A program made the position numbers and the translations under genes. From positions 1-64,000 of the forward strand of contig CAZTBP010000004.1 of the NCBI GenBank assembly GCA_964612145.1: 64,000 bases of DNA. The letters are read 5' to 3'. A model generated the notes under the pieces. The model saw only the letters and a program-made list of their open reading frames with translations, was not told the DNA's origin and made no database searches. Positions 9,251 to 17,454 of this stretch are shown one piece after another; within the stretch, counting starts at the first letter, position 1, and each line of letters begins with the position of its first letter. This stretch comes from JAGNLV01 sp964612145 (GTDB taxonomy: Bacteria; Zixibacteria; MSB-5A5; GN15; FEB-12).

Positions 9251-9871
9251 ATGTTTAAGAAATTTCTAATCTGCTCGCTGACACTCGGCCTCTTCGCTGT
9301 CGCTGTCAATGCCCAGGAAGAGAGTACGAAAGAAGCCGCACCGGCCGCCATCAAGATCATATCGATCGACGGCCTCGATGGTGAATCAGCCATTGTAACC
9401 GGCCAGCCCGTAATTTTCCGCTTTGGCATTGCCAACAACACCGGCAAAGCCATAGCCGGTTTTTCTCATGGCTTTAAAGTATATTCACCCGATGGTGCAA
9501 AATGGGGAACGACTGGCGCCGACACCACCGGCGCCCTCGGCAAAGAGATAATGGACGGCGGCGTGTTTTTCAACGGGTTCAGCCTCAGCGGTTCCGGCGC
9601 TGATACCATCGGTGTTGGCGCATTCCGAATTATGAAAGACGGCATCCCAAGCGGCTGGTCCAATGAGGCCTTCGCCATGCAAATCGGTCCGCTGACCGAG
9701 CAACAACTCGGCAAGACCATCTGCATCGACTCCACCTTCTTCCCGCCTGGCGGCGCCTGGCTGTGGTCGATGGAGGGTCAGGGACAGGTGAGACCGAAAT
9801 GGGACGGTCCCTACTGTTTTACCATCAAAAAAGCCGCATCTGTCGCGCCGGCCCCCGAATCGGCCGAATAG
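9251..9871 (+). CDS. exported protein, probably beta-sandwich (unrecognised family)
   Basis: The start was chosen at 9251 because a purine-rich GAGAGAG lies just upstream and the next residues form a classical signal peptide (MFKKFLICSLTLGLFAVAVNA, cleavage near residue 21). The upstream GTG at 9188 lies over the promoter. The mature part of about 185 residues begins with a strand-rich segment containing 'PVIFRFGIANNTGKAIAG', which resembles an immunoglobulin-like fold for measuring or binding, then 'GAWLWSM' and 'WDGPYCF'. The tail is low complexity (Ala/Pro/Glu). It has its own promoter and a strong terminator, so it is a single-gene unit. Function is unknown; the style is common among FCB secreted proteins. 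Confidence 0.75.
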   Translation: MFKKFLICSLTLGLFAVAVNAQEESTKEAAPAAIKIISIDGLDGESAIVTGQPVIFRFGIANNTGKAIAGFSHGFKVYSPDGAKWGTTGADTTGALGKEIMDGGVFFNGFSLSGSGADTIGVGAFRIMKDGIPSGWSNEAFAMQIGPLTEQQLGKTICIDSTFFPPGGAWLWSMEGQGQVRPKWDGPYCFTIKKAASVAPAPESAE

Positions 9872-9899
9872 GGGACTGGATCGCAAGTTATCATATCAA

Positions 9900-9936
9900 C
9901 AGCCGGCATCATTTGATGCCGGCTGTCGTATTTTTT
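9900..9936 (+). terminator. rho-independent terminator
   Basis: A perfect 12-bp stem (CAGCCGGCATCA with TGATGCCGGCTG) and a 2-nt loop, followed by TCGTATTTTTT. It ends the exported-protein transcript 29 nt after its stop. Confidence 0.88.
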
Positions 9937-9937
9937 C

Positions 9938-10165
9938 CTAAGCATCGTATTTCGTAAGAACCGTCACCCCGATCCCGTAGCTTGCCACGCCAACCGTGAT
10001 GAGAATTTTAGCCGGCAGCATCATCTGACCGGTCGAGAACCCGCGCCAGATCGCCCCTTCAAACGAATAAATCGCCCACTTCACAACACTGAAATCACTG
10101 AGCGCTAGCATCCACGACGGCATCGCGATAAGCGGTACCATCCCGCCATTCATCGCGACAATCAC
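9938..10165 (-). pseudogene. remnant of an ABC-2 type permease (C-terminal end only)
   Basis: The 75 residues match the last part of ABC-2 export permeases: 'GGMVPLIAMPSWM' (the usual loop after the fourth membrane segment), 'SVVKWAIYSFEGAIWRG', then a final hydrophobic helix. The rest of a normal 250-400 residue permease is missing upstream, where the frame stays open for a short way but has no similarity and soon runs into the start region of the divergent PEP-synthase-like gene. It is best read as a decayed 3' fragment. It has a possible GTG start, so a short expressed membrane peptide cannot be excluded. Confidence 0.5.
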
Positions 10166-10257
10166 GACCGGCCTTGCATTTATAGGTGATTTAGTCGATA
10201 TTGAAACAGAGAGTGAAATCGGTGGCAGAACAGCCCCGCCACCAGGGAGTTGTCCTG

Positions 10258-12813
10258 ATGAAACGGCCTCACGACCGGGCCAGGCAGACCTTAAAGAATC
10301 CCGAATCCGCGTTGCGAGCGGTACAGGATAAATTCCATCATTTTACTACGCTGCTTGACCGGCATCATCATATCCTGCGTCTCAGCACCGACCTCGAAGA
10401 AAAGGCCCAGGGCGAATTTCTCTTCGATATCAACTATATACGATCCTCTATTCAGAAGTTGCAATCAAACCTCGATGACCTCGTCGAGGCCATGATCGCC
10501 CTCGGCGGCGACCAGTATGCCCCGCTTCGCGAACGAGCTACCGCCGTCGTTGCCGCCATCGAACAGGCCGTGCCCGGCACCCGGGGCATCCTCCCCGATG
10601 AACTGGCCCTGCCCATTAACCAGATCAATCGCGAACGCGCCCGCTCAGTAGGCAGCAAAATGGCCCAGCTCGGCGAGATGAAGGCGCGGCTCGGCCTGCC
10701 CGTGCCCGACGGCTTCGCCGTCAGCGCCTGGGCCTACAAACGGATCATCGATGCCAACGACCTCCAGTCGCGAATCAACCGGTTGATCGAATCCCTCAAT
10801 TTTACCCGCTACGCCGACCTCGTGTCGGTGTCACGCCGTATCCGCCGCTTCATCAAGGCCGCCATTCTCCCTCAGGATGTAGCCGAGGCCATTTGGGCCC
10901 AGTACAACGCCTTCCTCTCCCGGCGACCCAACCGCCGCCTGGCCGTACGCTCCAGCGCTCTCGGCGAGGACTCCCTATACAGTTTCGCCGGCCAGTACGC
11001 CTCGTTCCTCAATGTCCGTGGCGAGGAACTTATAGACAAGTACCGCGACGTCCTCATCAGCGCCTTCACACCGCAGGCAATCTACTATTTTCTCAGCCAC
11101 TCTTTCACTCCGGCCGACCTCGCCATGAGCGCCGGCTGTGTGGAAATGATCGATGCCGCCGCGGCCGGTGTCATCTACACCCACAGCCCCGTCAACAGCC
11201 GCGGCGACTGCGTCCTGGTCAGCGCCGTTCGCGGCCTCGGAAAGTACCTCGTGGAAGGCCGGATTACACCGGACAGCTACTGCGTCTCCCGCGACACCGG
11301 CGAGATCGAAGAACAGACTATCAGCCAACAACAAATTCAGCTCGTGCTCAACCAGGCCGGCGGCACGGTCGAAGTTCCGGTCGATCCTGAACTTGCCGGA
11401 GAACCGGTTATAACCGAAGAACAACTAAAGCAACTTGTCGAGTATGCCCTGAAAATCGAAGAACACTACGACTCGCCGCAGGATATCGAATGGGCCCTTG
11501 ATTACCGGGGCCGGATCTTCTTCCTGCAAACCCGCCCGCTCCGCATCGCAAAACCCGAGACTTCAGGCGCCGACGTGGACACCTCCCGCTTGAACGTCCT
11601 TCTCGAAGGCGGCGTAACCGTCAGCTCCGGAATCGGCGGCGGACCGGTCTTCCACGCCGGCTCAATGGAGGATCTCCAAGATCTACCCGACAACGCCGTC
11701 CTTGTGACTCCCAACTCCTTCCCGGGCATTATCACCGTTATGGAAAAAGTCTCCGCCATCGTCACCGGCGTCGGCGGCGTCGCCAACCACATGGCCACCA
11801 TCGCGCGCGAATACGAAGTCCCCACCCTCGGCGGCCTGAAACAGGCCAGGGATCTGGAATCGGGGAAACCCGTCACGGTCGACGCCGTCAACGGCGTGAT
11901 TTACGACGGCATCCAGGAAGAACTTATCAAGTCCCACCGTCCCGAAAAAGACCTTCTCGGCGATATGGCTATCTTCACCATCCTCGAATCAGTACTCCAC
12001 AGCGTCGTCCCCCTCCACGTCGTGCACCCGGATAGCGACGATTTCACCATAGAAAACTGCCGCACCGTCCACGACATCTCCCGCTACGTCCACCAGAAAG
12101 CGATCGAGGAAATGTTCTCCGGTGCCCTCGCCATGAAGGAAGCCGAAACCGCGCAGGTGCAGCTTAAGACCGAAATGCCCATGCAGGTCAACATCGTCTA
12201 CCTCGACCGCGAACCCCCCAAAACCGATCGCAAAGGCATGATCCCGGCCGACCAACTCGACTCGGTCCCAATGGAGGCCTTCTGGTCCGGCGTCAAGTCC
12301 GAAGGCTGGCCCCGCGCCAGCCTGCCGCCCCACTTCAAGACCCTCAAAAGCCCCACTCTACGCCAGCAGGGCCTGTCTAAACAGGCCAAATACCGCGACA
12401 AGAGCTATGTCATTCTCAGCCGGGAATACATGGTCTTCAACGTGCACATGGGCTACCATTTTGCCTCGGTCGAGGCCATGGCTACCGAGGAACCGACCAA
12501 AAACTACATCCGCATGCAGTATAAAGACGGCGGCGCCCCCCTGGACCGACGTATCCGACGCATCAAACTCGTTGCCGGCATTCTCAAACACCTCGGTTTT
12601 GAAAACCTCTCCAGCCAGGACTACCTCAACGCCGTCATCAGCTACGTCACACTCGACGAAGCCACCGATAAACTCGCTCTCATGGGCCGCCTGACCATGA
12701 TGACCAAACAACTGGACATGGCCCTCTCATCCGATGCCGTCGCCGAATGGTATGAACGCGACATGCTCCGAAAACTCGGCTTCAAAGACCCCGGGAGAGA
12801 CCAGCATGAGTGA
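10258..12813 (+). CDS. PEP-synthase-like protein (ATP-grasp plus swivelling His domain) with a novel C-terminus
   Basis: Start taken at the ATG at 10258 because AGGGAG lies 8 nt upstream; a TTG at 10201 has no site. The 851-residue protein has a helical N-terminus (about 1-130), then a PEP/pyruvate-binding ATP-grasp domain (about 135-450; 'GSKMAQLGEM', 'RRLAVRSSALGED', 'DIEWALDYRGRIFFLQTRPL'). Next is the mobile phosphohistidine domain (about 465-555) with His511 in 'GGVANHMATIARE'. Instead of the PEP-binding TIM barrel it ends in about 280 residues of unrecognised sequence. By family, ATP would phosphorylate His511, but the acceptor is unknown. It overlaps the sensor kinase gene by 8 nt, and a regulatory rather than metabolic role is suggested by that context. 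Confidence 0.85.
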   Translation: MKRPHDRARQTLKNPESALRAVQDKFHHFTTLLDRHHHILRLSTDLEEKAQGEFLFDINYIRSSIQKLQSNLDDLVEAMIALGGDQYAPLRERATAVVAAIEQAVPGTRGILPDELALPINQINRERARSVGSKMAQLGEMKARLGLPVPDGFAVSAWAYKRIIDANDLQSRINRLIESLNFTRYADLVSVSRRIRRFIKAAILPQDVAEAIWAQYNAFLSRRPNRRLAVRSSALGEDSLYSFAGQYASFLNVRGEELIDKYRDVLISAFTPQAIYYFLSHSFTPADLAMSAGCVEMIDAAAAGVIYTHSPVNSRGDCVLVSAVRGLGKYLVEGRITPDSYCVSRDTGEIEEQTISQQQIQLVLNQAGGTVEVPVDPELAGEPVITEEQLKQLVEYALKIEEHYDSPQDIEWALDYRGRIFFLQTRPLRIAKPETSGADVDTSRLNVLLEGGVTVSSGIGGGPVFHAGSMEDLQDLPDNAVLVTPNSFPGIITVMEKVSAIVTGVGGVANHMATIAREYEVPTLGGLKQARDLESGKPVTVDAVNGVIYDGIQEELIKSHRPEKDLLGDMAIFTILESVLHSVVPLHVVHPDSDDFTIENCRTVHDISRYVHQKAIEEMFSGALAMKEAETAQVQLKTEMPMQVNIVYLDREPPKTDRKGMIPADQLDSVPMEAFWSGVKSEGWPRASLPPHFKTLKSPTLRQQGLSKQAKYRDKSYVILSREYMVFNVHMGYHFASVEAMATEEPTKNYIRMQYKDGGAPLDRRIRRIKLVAGILKHLGFENLSSQDYLNAVISYVTLDEATDKLALMGRLTMMTKQLDMALSSDAVAEWYERDMLRKLGFKDPGRDQHE

Positions 12814-14986
12814 AATGGAACGCGCCCTCAAACACCGTGGACGACCCGAAGCGCGTTATCGGCCCCTGATCGTCGCTGCCTTCGTGATCATCATCATAAT
12901 CCTCGGCGTCGGACTTTATCTCGTGTATCAGGATGCCGCGGTCCTCAGTCGACAGATCAACAACGACTTCAATCAACAGCAACTCATGCTTGCCCGGCAG
13001 GCCACGATCCAGATCGCCGGTAACCTGCGCGACATCCGCACCGAATTGGAACGCTTCAGCCGCTACCAGCTTCGCCTCACTTCGCGCGCGGATACCCTCG
13101 ATGCCGTCAGCCTCATGGTCGACTACGCCAGCCAGCGCGGCGTTCACGAACTGGGCGTCATCGACCAGTCCGGCCAAGTCTCAATCTACTATGCCCTCGG
13201 TCGCGAACATACTCCGGACAGCACGATGATACGGCGAATTCGCACCTTGACCTCCAACGGGCCGGTTGTAATTACTGAACCAACCTCCATCAAAGGCGGC
13301 CTCGTCAGCCGCACCGTCACCGGCCTGCTGTGCGTACCCGCCTCAAGCAAAGCCGACGCTAAAATTCTCTACGTCCGTCTCGATGTCACCGAGTTGGTTC
13401 GCCAGAGCGCCGAGTCCCTCCGCTCCGGGCGCACCGGAGCCGCCTGGGTCGTCGACGGCCACGGCACCTTCCTCTACCACGAACGAGACGAGTTTGTCGC
13501 CCGCAATGCCTTCACCGTCCGCAGCGAATATCACCGCGATATTGACTTCACAGCCATCAACGACATCATGCGACAAAGCATGCTTGCCGGCGAACAGGGT
13601 ACCGGCGTATACACCACCGCCCGCGCCGGCAGCAGCAAGCCTGTCGAAAAACTTGTCGCCTGGACCAAAGTCGACAGCGAACTGCTACCGGCCGAAAACA
13701 CCTGGACTGTCGCCGTATCCGCGCCCGTCAACGAAGTCGCCGAATCCGTCCGCGCCGCAACCACCCGCCACATAGTGGCCGAAGCCGCCATGATCACCAG
13801 CATGTTCCTGCTCGGCCTGCTGGCCCTGTTCTACGAGCGCCGCATAAGCCGCACCCTCAAACGACGGGTAGCCGAACAGGAAACCTATCTTTCAACAATC
13901 CTGCAGGATTCCGTCGACGCCATCATCCTAATCAGCCCTGACAACCGCGTGCTCGTCTGGAACCGTGGCGCCGAAATGATCTTCGGCTACACCGCGAAAG
14001 AAATGCTCGGACGCTCCTTCCACCCGATCGTACCGCCTGATGTCGACGCCGAAGACGAACTCAAGCGCATCGAAAAGGAAGTTGCCAGCCGTGGATACGT
14101 TCGCAACTACCGTGGCCAGCGTATGACCAAAGACGGCAAACGGATCACTATCGACCTCTCCCGCACCGCCGTCTATGGCCCCAACGGCGAAATGCTCGGC
14201 AGCGTCGCGATTATAAGAGACGTGACCGAAGAAATGGAAATGGAGCAACGCCTGTACAACACGGAAAAACTCGCCTCAATCGGTACCCTCGCCGCCGGCG
14301 TCGCGCACGAAATCAACAACCCGCTGGCTATTATTCTCGGCTTCACCGACCTGCTCAAAGAAAAATTCAAAGAAGGCTCACCGGAAATGGAAGACCTCGG
14401 CATCATCGAACAAAACGCCGAGAACGCCAAAAAAACTGTCGAAAACCTCCTCGGCTTTGCCCGCGTCCAGGAAGGCCGGACCGAGACAATGGACGTAGTG
14501 GAAAGCCTCCAGACCGTAATGAACGTGGTAACCTCAACCAAAATCGAGCAAAATCTCGAACTGGTCACCGACATCCCCGACCGGCTCCCGCCCATCCGGG
14601 CCGATGCCCGAGAATTCCAGCAGGTCATCTTTAACCTCATCAACAACGCCTTGGCCGCCATGAAAAGCCGCTCCCACGGCGTCCTCAAGGTCTCGGCCTG
14701 GGTCGAGTCCAAACGCGTCTGCGTCCGCGTGACCGACAACGGCCCCGGCATACCGGATCAAATCAAAGGCCGAATCTTCGACCCGTTTTTTACCACCAAA
14801 AAAGTAGGGGAGGGGACCGGCCTCGGCCTTTCGTTGAGCTACGGAATCGCAAAAAAATACGGCGGCTCTATTGACTTTTATAGTCATTCCGCAGAAGATA
14901 ACCCTGATGATCCGTCCGGTACCTCCTTTACGGTTGCCATCCCGGTCGCCGAAACCGACGGATCAGAGAGTGAGACGGGATCATGA
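12806..14986 (+). CDS. membrane sensor histidine kinase (sensor-PAS-HisKA-HATPase)
   Basis: The ATG at 12806 is preceded by GGGAGAGA and overlaps the upstream stop. The 726-residue protein has a membrane helix at about residues 16-38, an extracytoplasmic sensor region of Cache type up to about 320, and a second helix near 325-348. A PAS domain follows at about 365-480 ('VDAIILISPDNRVLVWNRGA'). The HisKA domain has phospho-accepting His501 in 'AAGVAHEINNPL'. The HATPase domain has 'NLINNALAAM' (N box), 'VTDNGPGIPD' (G1) and 'GTGLGLSLSYGI' (G2). It should autophosphorylate in response to an external or membrane signal and pass the phosphate to the response regulator whose start overlaps its stop (ATGA at 14983-14986). 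Confidence 0.94.
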   Translation: MSEMERALKHRGRPEARYRPLIVAAFVIIIIILGVGLYLVYQDAAVLSRQINNDFNQQQLMLARQATIQIAGNLRDIRTELERFSRYQLRLTSRADTLDAVSLMVDYASQRGVHELGVIDQSGQVSIYYALGREHTPDSTMIRRIRTLTSNGPVVITEPTSIKGGLVSRTVTGLLCVPASSKADAKILYVRLDVTELVRQSAESLRSGRTGAAWVVDGHGTFLYHERDEFVARNAFTVRSEYHRDIDFTAINDIMRQSMLAGEQGTGVYTTARAGSSKPVEKLVAWTKVDSELLPAENTWTVAVSAPVNEVAESVRAATTRHIVAEAAMITSMFLLGLLALFYERRISRTLKRRVAEQETYLSTILQDSVDAIILISPDNRVLVWNRGAEMIFGYTAKEMLGRSFHPIVPPDVDAEDELKRIEKEVASRGYVRNYRGQRMTKDGKRITIDLSRTAVYGPNGEMLGSVAIIRDVTEEMEMEQRLYNTEKLASIGTLAAGVAHEINNPLAIILGFTDLLKEKFKEGSPEMEDLGIIEQNAENAKKTVENLLGFARVQEGRTETMDVVESLQTVMNVVTSTKIEQNLELVTDIPDRLPPIRADAREFQQVIFNLINNALAAMKSRSHGVLKVSAWVESKRVCVRVTDNGPGIPDQIKGRIFDPFFTTKKVGEGTGLGLSLSYGIAKKYGGSIDFYSHSAEDNPDDPSGTSFTVAIPVAETDGSESETGS

Positions 14987-15540
14987 AGCGACGTATACTG
15001 GCGGTCGACGACGAACCGCACATGCTGCGACTACTGGAAAGAATCATAACCGAAAAGACGGACTATGATATCTCCACCACCAGTAACTCGCTGCAAGTTC
15101 CGGAGATTCTCGAAGATCAGAAATTCGATCTGATAATCTCCGACCTGAAAATGCCCGGCCACGACGGCCTGGACCTGTTGAATTATGTGAATGACAACAA
15201 CCGCGATGAACTGGTGCTGATTATCACCGCTTTCGGCTCTATCGATTCGGCTACCGAAGCGATGACCCACGGCGCGTTTGATTACATCACCAAACCGTTC
15301 CGCAAAGAGGAAATCATTCACACCATCGACCGCGCCATGTCGTGGCAGATCTGCCGCCGGGAATCGATGCGCATGAAACGGATATTTGAAACCGAACCGT
15401 ATGACGATGCGCAGAACGCCTTCAAGGCCGAGTACCTCCGCCACCTGCGCGATCGACACGGCCGCAACTACGATATGCTGGCGGAACGCTCCGGCCTCCC
15501 GCGTGAAACCATCGAAAAAATACTGGACGAAAACGACTGA
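14983..15540 (+). CDS. response regulator: receiver plus Fis-type helix-turn-helix, no AAA+ domain
   Basis: A 185-residue protein. The N-terminal receiver domain has the acidic pair Asp9-Asp10, phospho-acceptor Asp54 in 'ISDLKMPG', Thr83 in 'IITAFGS' and the conserved Lys in 'YITKPF'. The C-terminal 45 residues ('AFKAEYLRHLRDRHGRNYDM...') follow the pattern of a Fis-like DNA-binding domain, as in NtrC-family or RegA/ActR-type regulators, but no sigma-54-activating AAA+ module is present. It is therefore likely a direct DNA-binding regulator working with sigma-70 promoters. The helix-turn-helix call is by pattern only. It is translationally coupled to the sensor kinase. Confidence 0.92.
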   Translation: MKRRILAVDDEPHMLRLLERIITEKTDYDISTTSNSLQVPEILEDQKFDLIISDLKMPGHDGLDLLNYVNDNNRDELVLIITAFGSIDSATEAMTHGAFDYITKPFRKEEIIHTIDRAMSWQICRRESMRMKRIFETEPYDDAQNAFKAEYLRHLRDRHGRNYDMLAERSGLPRETIEKILDEND

Positions 15541-15592
15541 GGCTGCTTTTCTTTAAGCCGCCCCGTCGAGACTACTATAAAGGAAACCGGTA

Positions 15593-16105
15593 ATGAAAAA
15601 ACTGACTGCTGAAGACGTAATGGTCCCGCTGGACTCCTACCCACACCTCCCCTATTGGTTCACCATCATGCAGGCGATGGTTGAAATGGACAAGGGACCG
15701 GTCGAAAGCGGTGGTCGAAGCACCCTCCCACGCGTCGTGCTCGTCTTTGACGAACAATACCAACTCATGGGCCTCGTCCGTCGACGCGATATATTCGGCG
15801 CCCTCGAACCGGACTACATGGAACGAACCACCGCCGGTATGGTAGCCCACGACGAAGGTGACTTCTCCGAGCTGTCGCTGGTCGACGACGTCGAAAAACT
15901 CCGCCGCCGCTGCGAAAAACCTGTCAGTGAAATCATGCAGCCCATCAGAGGGACCGTCAAGGCCCAGTCATCACTCATGCTCATCATCAAACAAATGGCC
16001 CACTACGATCTCAGTGTCATTCCCGTCATGAAAGACGATCGGGTCGTCGGCGTCGTGCGCTCGGTCGACGTCTTCCACGAAATCGCCAAAGTAATCCTGA
16101 GCTGA
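15593..16105 (+). CDS. CBS-domain pair protein
   Basis: A 170-residue cytoplasmic protein with two CBS motifs. The first (about residues 5-70) has 'AEDVMVPLDSYPHLP' and 'VFDEQYQLMGLVRRRDIF'. The second (about 105-168) has 'VSEIMQPIRGTVKAQSS' and 'VIPVMKDDRVVGVVRSVDVF'. Between them is a loop that reads as a small insertion. CBS pairs usually bind adenosine nucleotides such as AMP or ATP and act as energy sensors. A good AAGGAAA site precedes the ATG. It lies 52 nt after the response regulator stop and probably belongs to the same transcript, giving a unit that combines a PEP/ATP-type enzyme, a two-component pair and a nucleotide sensor. Confidence 0.88.
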   Translation: MKKLTAEDVMVPLDSYPHLPYWFTIMQAMVEMDKGPVESGGRSTLPRVVLVFDEQYQLMGLVRRRDIFGALEPDYMERTTAGMVAHDEGDFSELSLVDDVEKLRRRCEKPVSEIMQPIRGTVKAQSSLMLIIKQMAHYDLSVIPVMKDDRVVGVVRSVDVFHEIAKVILS

Positions 16106-16110
16106 ACAAA

Positions 16111-16131
16111 CAGGCGGCCCATGGCCGCCTG
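16111..16131 (+). terminator. GC-rich hairpin after the CBS gene (weak terminator)
   Basis: A perfect 9-bp stem (CAGGCGGCC / GGCCGCCTG) with a CAT loop, 5 nt after the CBS stop. It lacks a T-run, so it may pause or stabilise the transcript rather than terminate by itself. Confidence 0.35.
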
Positions 16132-16241
16132 CAGCCCGGCTCCAGGATCTTCCCTCATCACTCCAGCGCAAACGCCATCTTTTTATATTCATAACAAACA
16201 TTAGTGCCAAAGCCCGCCGCCCAACCCGGTCGGCTTTCTTC

Positions 16242-16269
16242 TTGACTTTTAGGTATTACAAAGTAATAT
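16242..16269 (+). promoter_or_regulatory. promoter with embedded palindromic operator for the zinc-transport operon
   Basis: TTGACT (16242-16247), a 16-nt spacer and TAATAT (16264-16269). A perfect inverted repeat TATTAC-AAA-GTAATA (16254-16268) spans the spacer and the -10 box, the usual position for a repressor site. The predicted start of transcription is near 16276, only a few bases before the ATG at 16280. The mRNA would then be essentially leaderless, consistent with the absence of a ribosome site. Confidence 0.55.
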
Positions 16270-16279
16270 TTCCTGCACT

Positions 16280-16567
16280 ATGAAAAGAAAATCCGAAGTT
16301 ATCACGTTTAAGGTCGACGACGCCCTTTTGGAAGAACTTCACAAAATCCCCAACCGCTCGGCCTTTATCAGAAACGCCATACTGGACGCGCTCGATTCCA
16401 CCTGCCCCCTCTGTCAGGGGACCGGCATCCTCAGCCTCTCCCAGCGTGAGCACTGGAACCGCTTCTCGCGCGACCATATCGTAACCGAATGCAACGACTG
16501 CCACGAACTGCATCTCGTCTGCGAAAAACCCGTGAAAAAACCGTCTAAGAAAAAGACCGACAAATGA
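16280..16567 (+). CDS. ribbon-helix-helix protein with zinc-binding CxxC pairs, candidate metalloregulator
   Basis: A 95-residue basic protein. Residues 1-40 ('SEVITFKVDDALLEELHKI', 'RSAFIRNAIL') follow the CopG/Arc/MetJ-type ribbon-helix-helix pattern. They are followed by two cysteine pairs, Cys42/Cys45 (CPLC) and Cys71/Cys74 (CNDC), with His75, His78 and Cys81 nearby, and a lysine-rich tail. The arrangement suggests a DNA-binding dimer whose fold or affinity depends on bound zinc. It is the first gene of the importer operon; its stop overlaps the substrate-binding protein ATG by 4 nt, and a palindrome sits in its own promoter. It is therefore inferred to be the operon's autoregulated zinc repressor, distinct from Fur/Zur. 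No experimental relative is known to me. Confidence 0.78.
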   Translation: MKRKSEVITFKVDDALLEELHKIPNRSAFIRNAILDALDSTCPLCQGTGILSLSQREHWNRFSRDHIVTECNDCHELHLVCEKPVKKPSKKKTDK

Positions 16568-17454
16568 AAACAATTCTCACAACTCTACTTTGCGTTACCT
16601 TTCTCACCGGCTGTAGCGGGGGAGACCGGGCCGATAAATCCGGCTTCACCGCTTTCGTCAGTATCGCTCCCCAGACCGACTTCGTGAAGAAGATCGGTGG
16701 CGAACATGTCGACGTTGAACTCATGGTTCCCCCGGCCCAGTCACCGGCAACCTACGAACCCTCACCGCGCCAGATGACCGCCCTGGACAACGCGGATGTC
16801 TATTTCCGCATCGGGGTCCCGTTCGAGAACCGCATTATCTCCAAAGTCGCCGACCTCATCGGCCCAAGCCGGATCGTCGACACTCGCACCGGCGTGCCCC
16901 TCCGAGCTATCGAGGCCCACCTTCATGACGAACCTCACGACCACCAAAATGAACAAGCGGACCCCCACATCTGGCTTGACCCGCTCTATGTCAAAATCCA
17001 GGCCGAAACAATCGCCCGCGAACTATCCGAGCGACTCCCCGAACACGCCCAAACCTTCACGCAAAACCTCCAGCACTTTCAGGCCCAGCTGGATTCGGTC
17101 CACACGCTGATTCAAGACATGCTGAAACCCCACGCCGGGAAAACCATGTTTGTTTTCCACCCCTCTTACGGTTACTTCGCCGACCGCTATCAACTGCGCC
17201 AGGTTGCTGTCGAGGCCGACGGCAAGGAACCGTCCGCGCAGCAGCTCTCACGCCTCGTAGACGAGATTCGCGCCCAGAATGTCAATACTATCTTTGTCCA
17301 GAAACAGTTCTCCGAAAAGACCGCCCGATCAATCGCGAATCAAAGCGGTGCCCGCATCGTCACTATCGATCCGCTCGCCCCGGACTACCTCTCCGGCATC
17401 GTCACTCTGGCAACCGCCGTAGCCGAAAGCTTCCAGACCGAGGACGCGTCATGA
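16564..17454 (+). CDS. znuA: zinc/manganese ABC transporter substrate-binding lipoprotein
   Basis: A 296-residue cluster A-I metal-binding protein. Lipobox LTGC gives lipid-anchored Cys17. The typical blocks are present: 'SPATYEPSPRQM' near residue 60, 'DPHIWLDP' near 137, 'VFHPSYGYFADRY' near 196 and 'IDPLAPDY' near 275. The first usual metal ligand (His of the common 'PHxYEP') is replaced here by Ala, so coordination may differ. A charged His-rich loop (HLHDEPHDHQNEQADPH, about residues 120-140) is the zinc-type signature, favouring Zn over Mn. It overlaps the genes on both sides (4 nt each), showing strict operon organisation. Confidence 0.9.
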   Translation: MKTILTTLLCVTFLTGCSGGDRADKSGFTAFVSIAPQTDFVKKIGGEHVDVELMVPPAQSPATYEPSPRQMTALDNADVYFRIGVPFENRIISKVADLIGPSRIVDTRTGVPLRAIEAHLHDEPHDHQNEQADPHIWLDPLYVKIQAETIARELSERLPEHAQTFTQNLQHFQAQLDSVHTLIQDMLKPHAGKTMFVFHPSYGYFADRYQLRQVAVEADGKEPSAQQLSRLVDEIRAQNVNTIFVQKQFSEKTARSIANQSGARIVTIDPLAPDYLSGIVTLATAVAESFQTEDAS

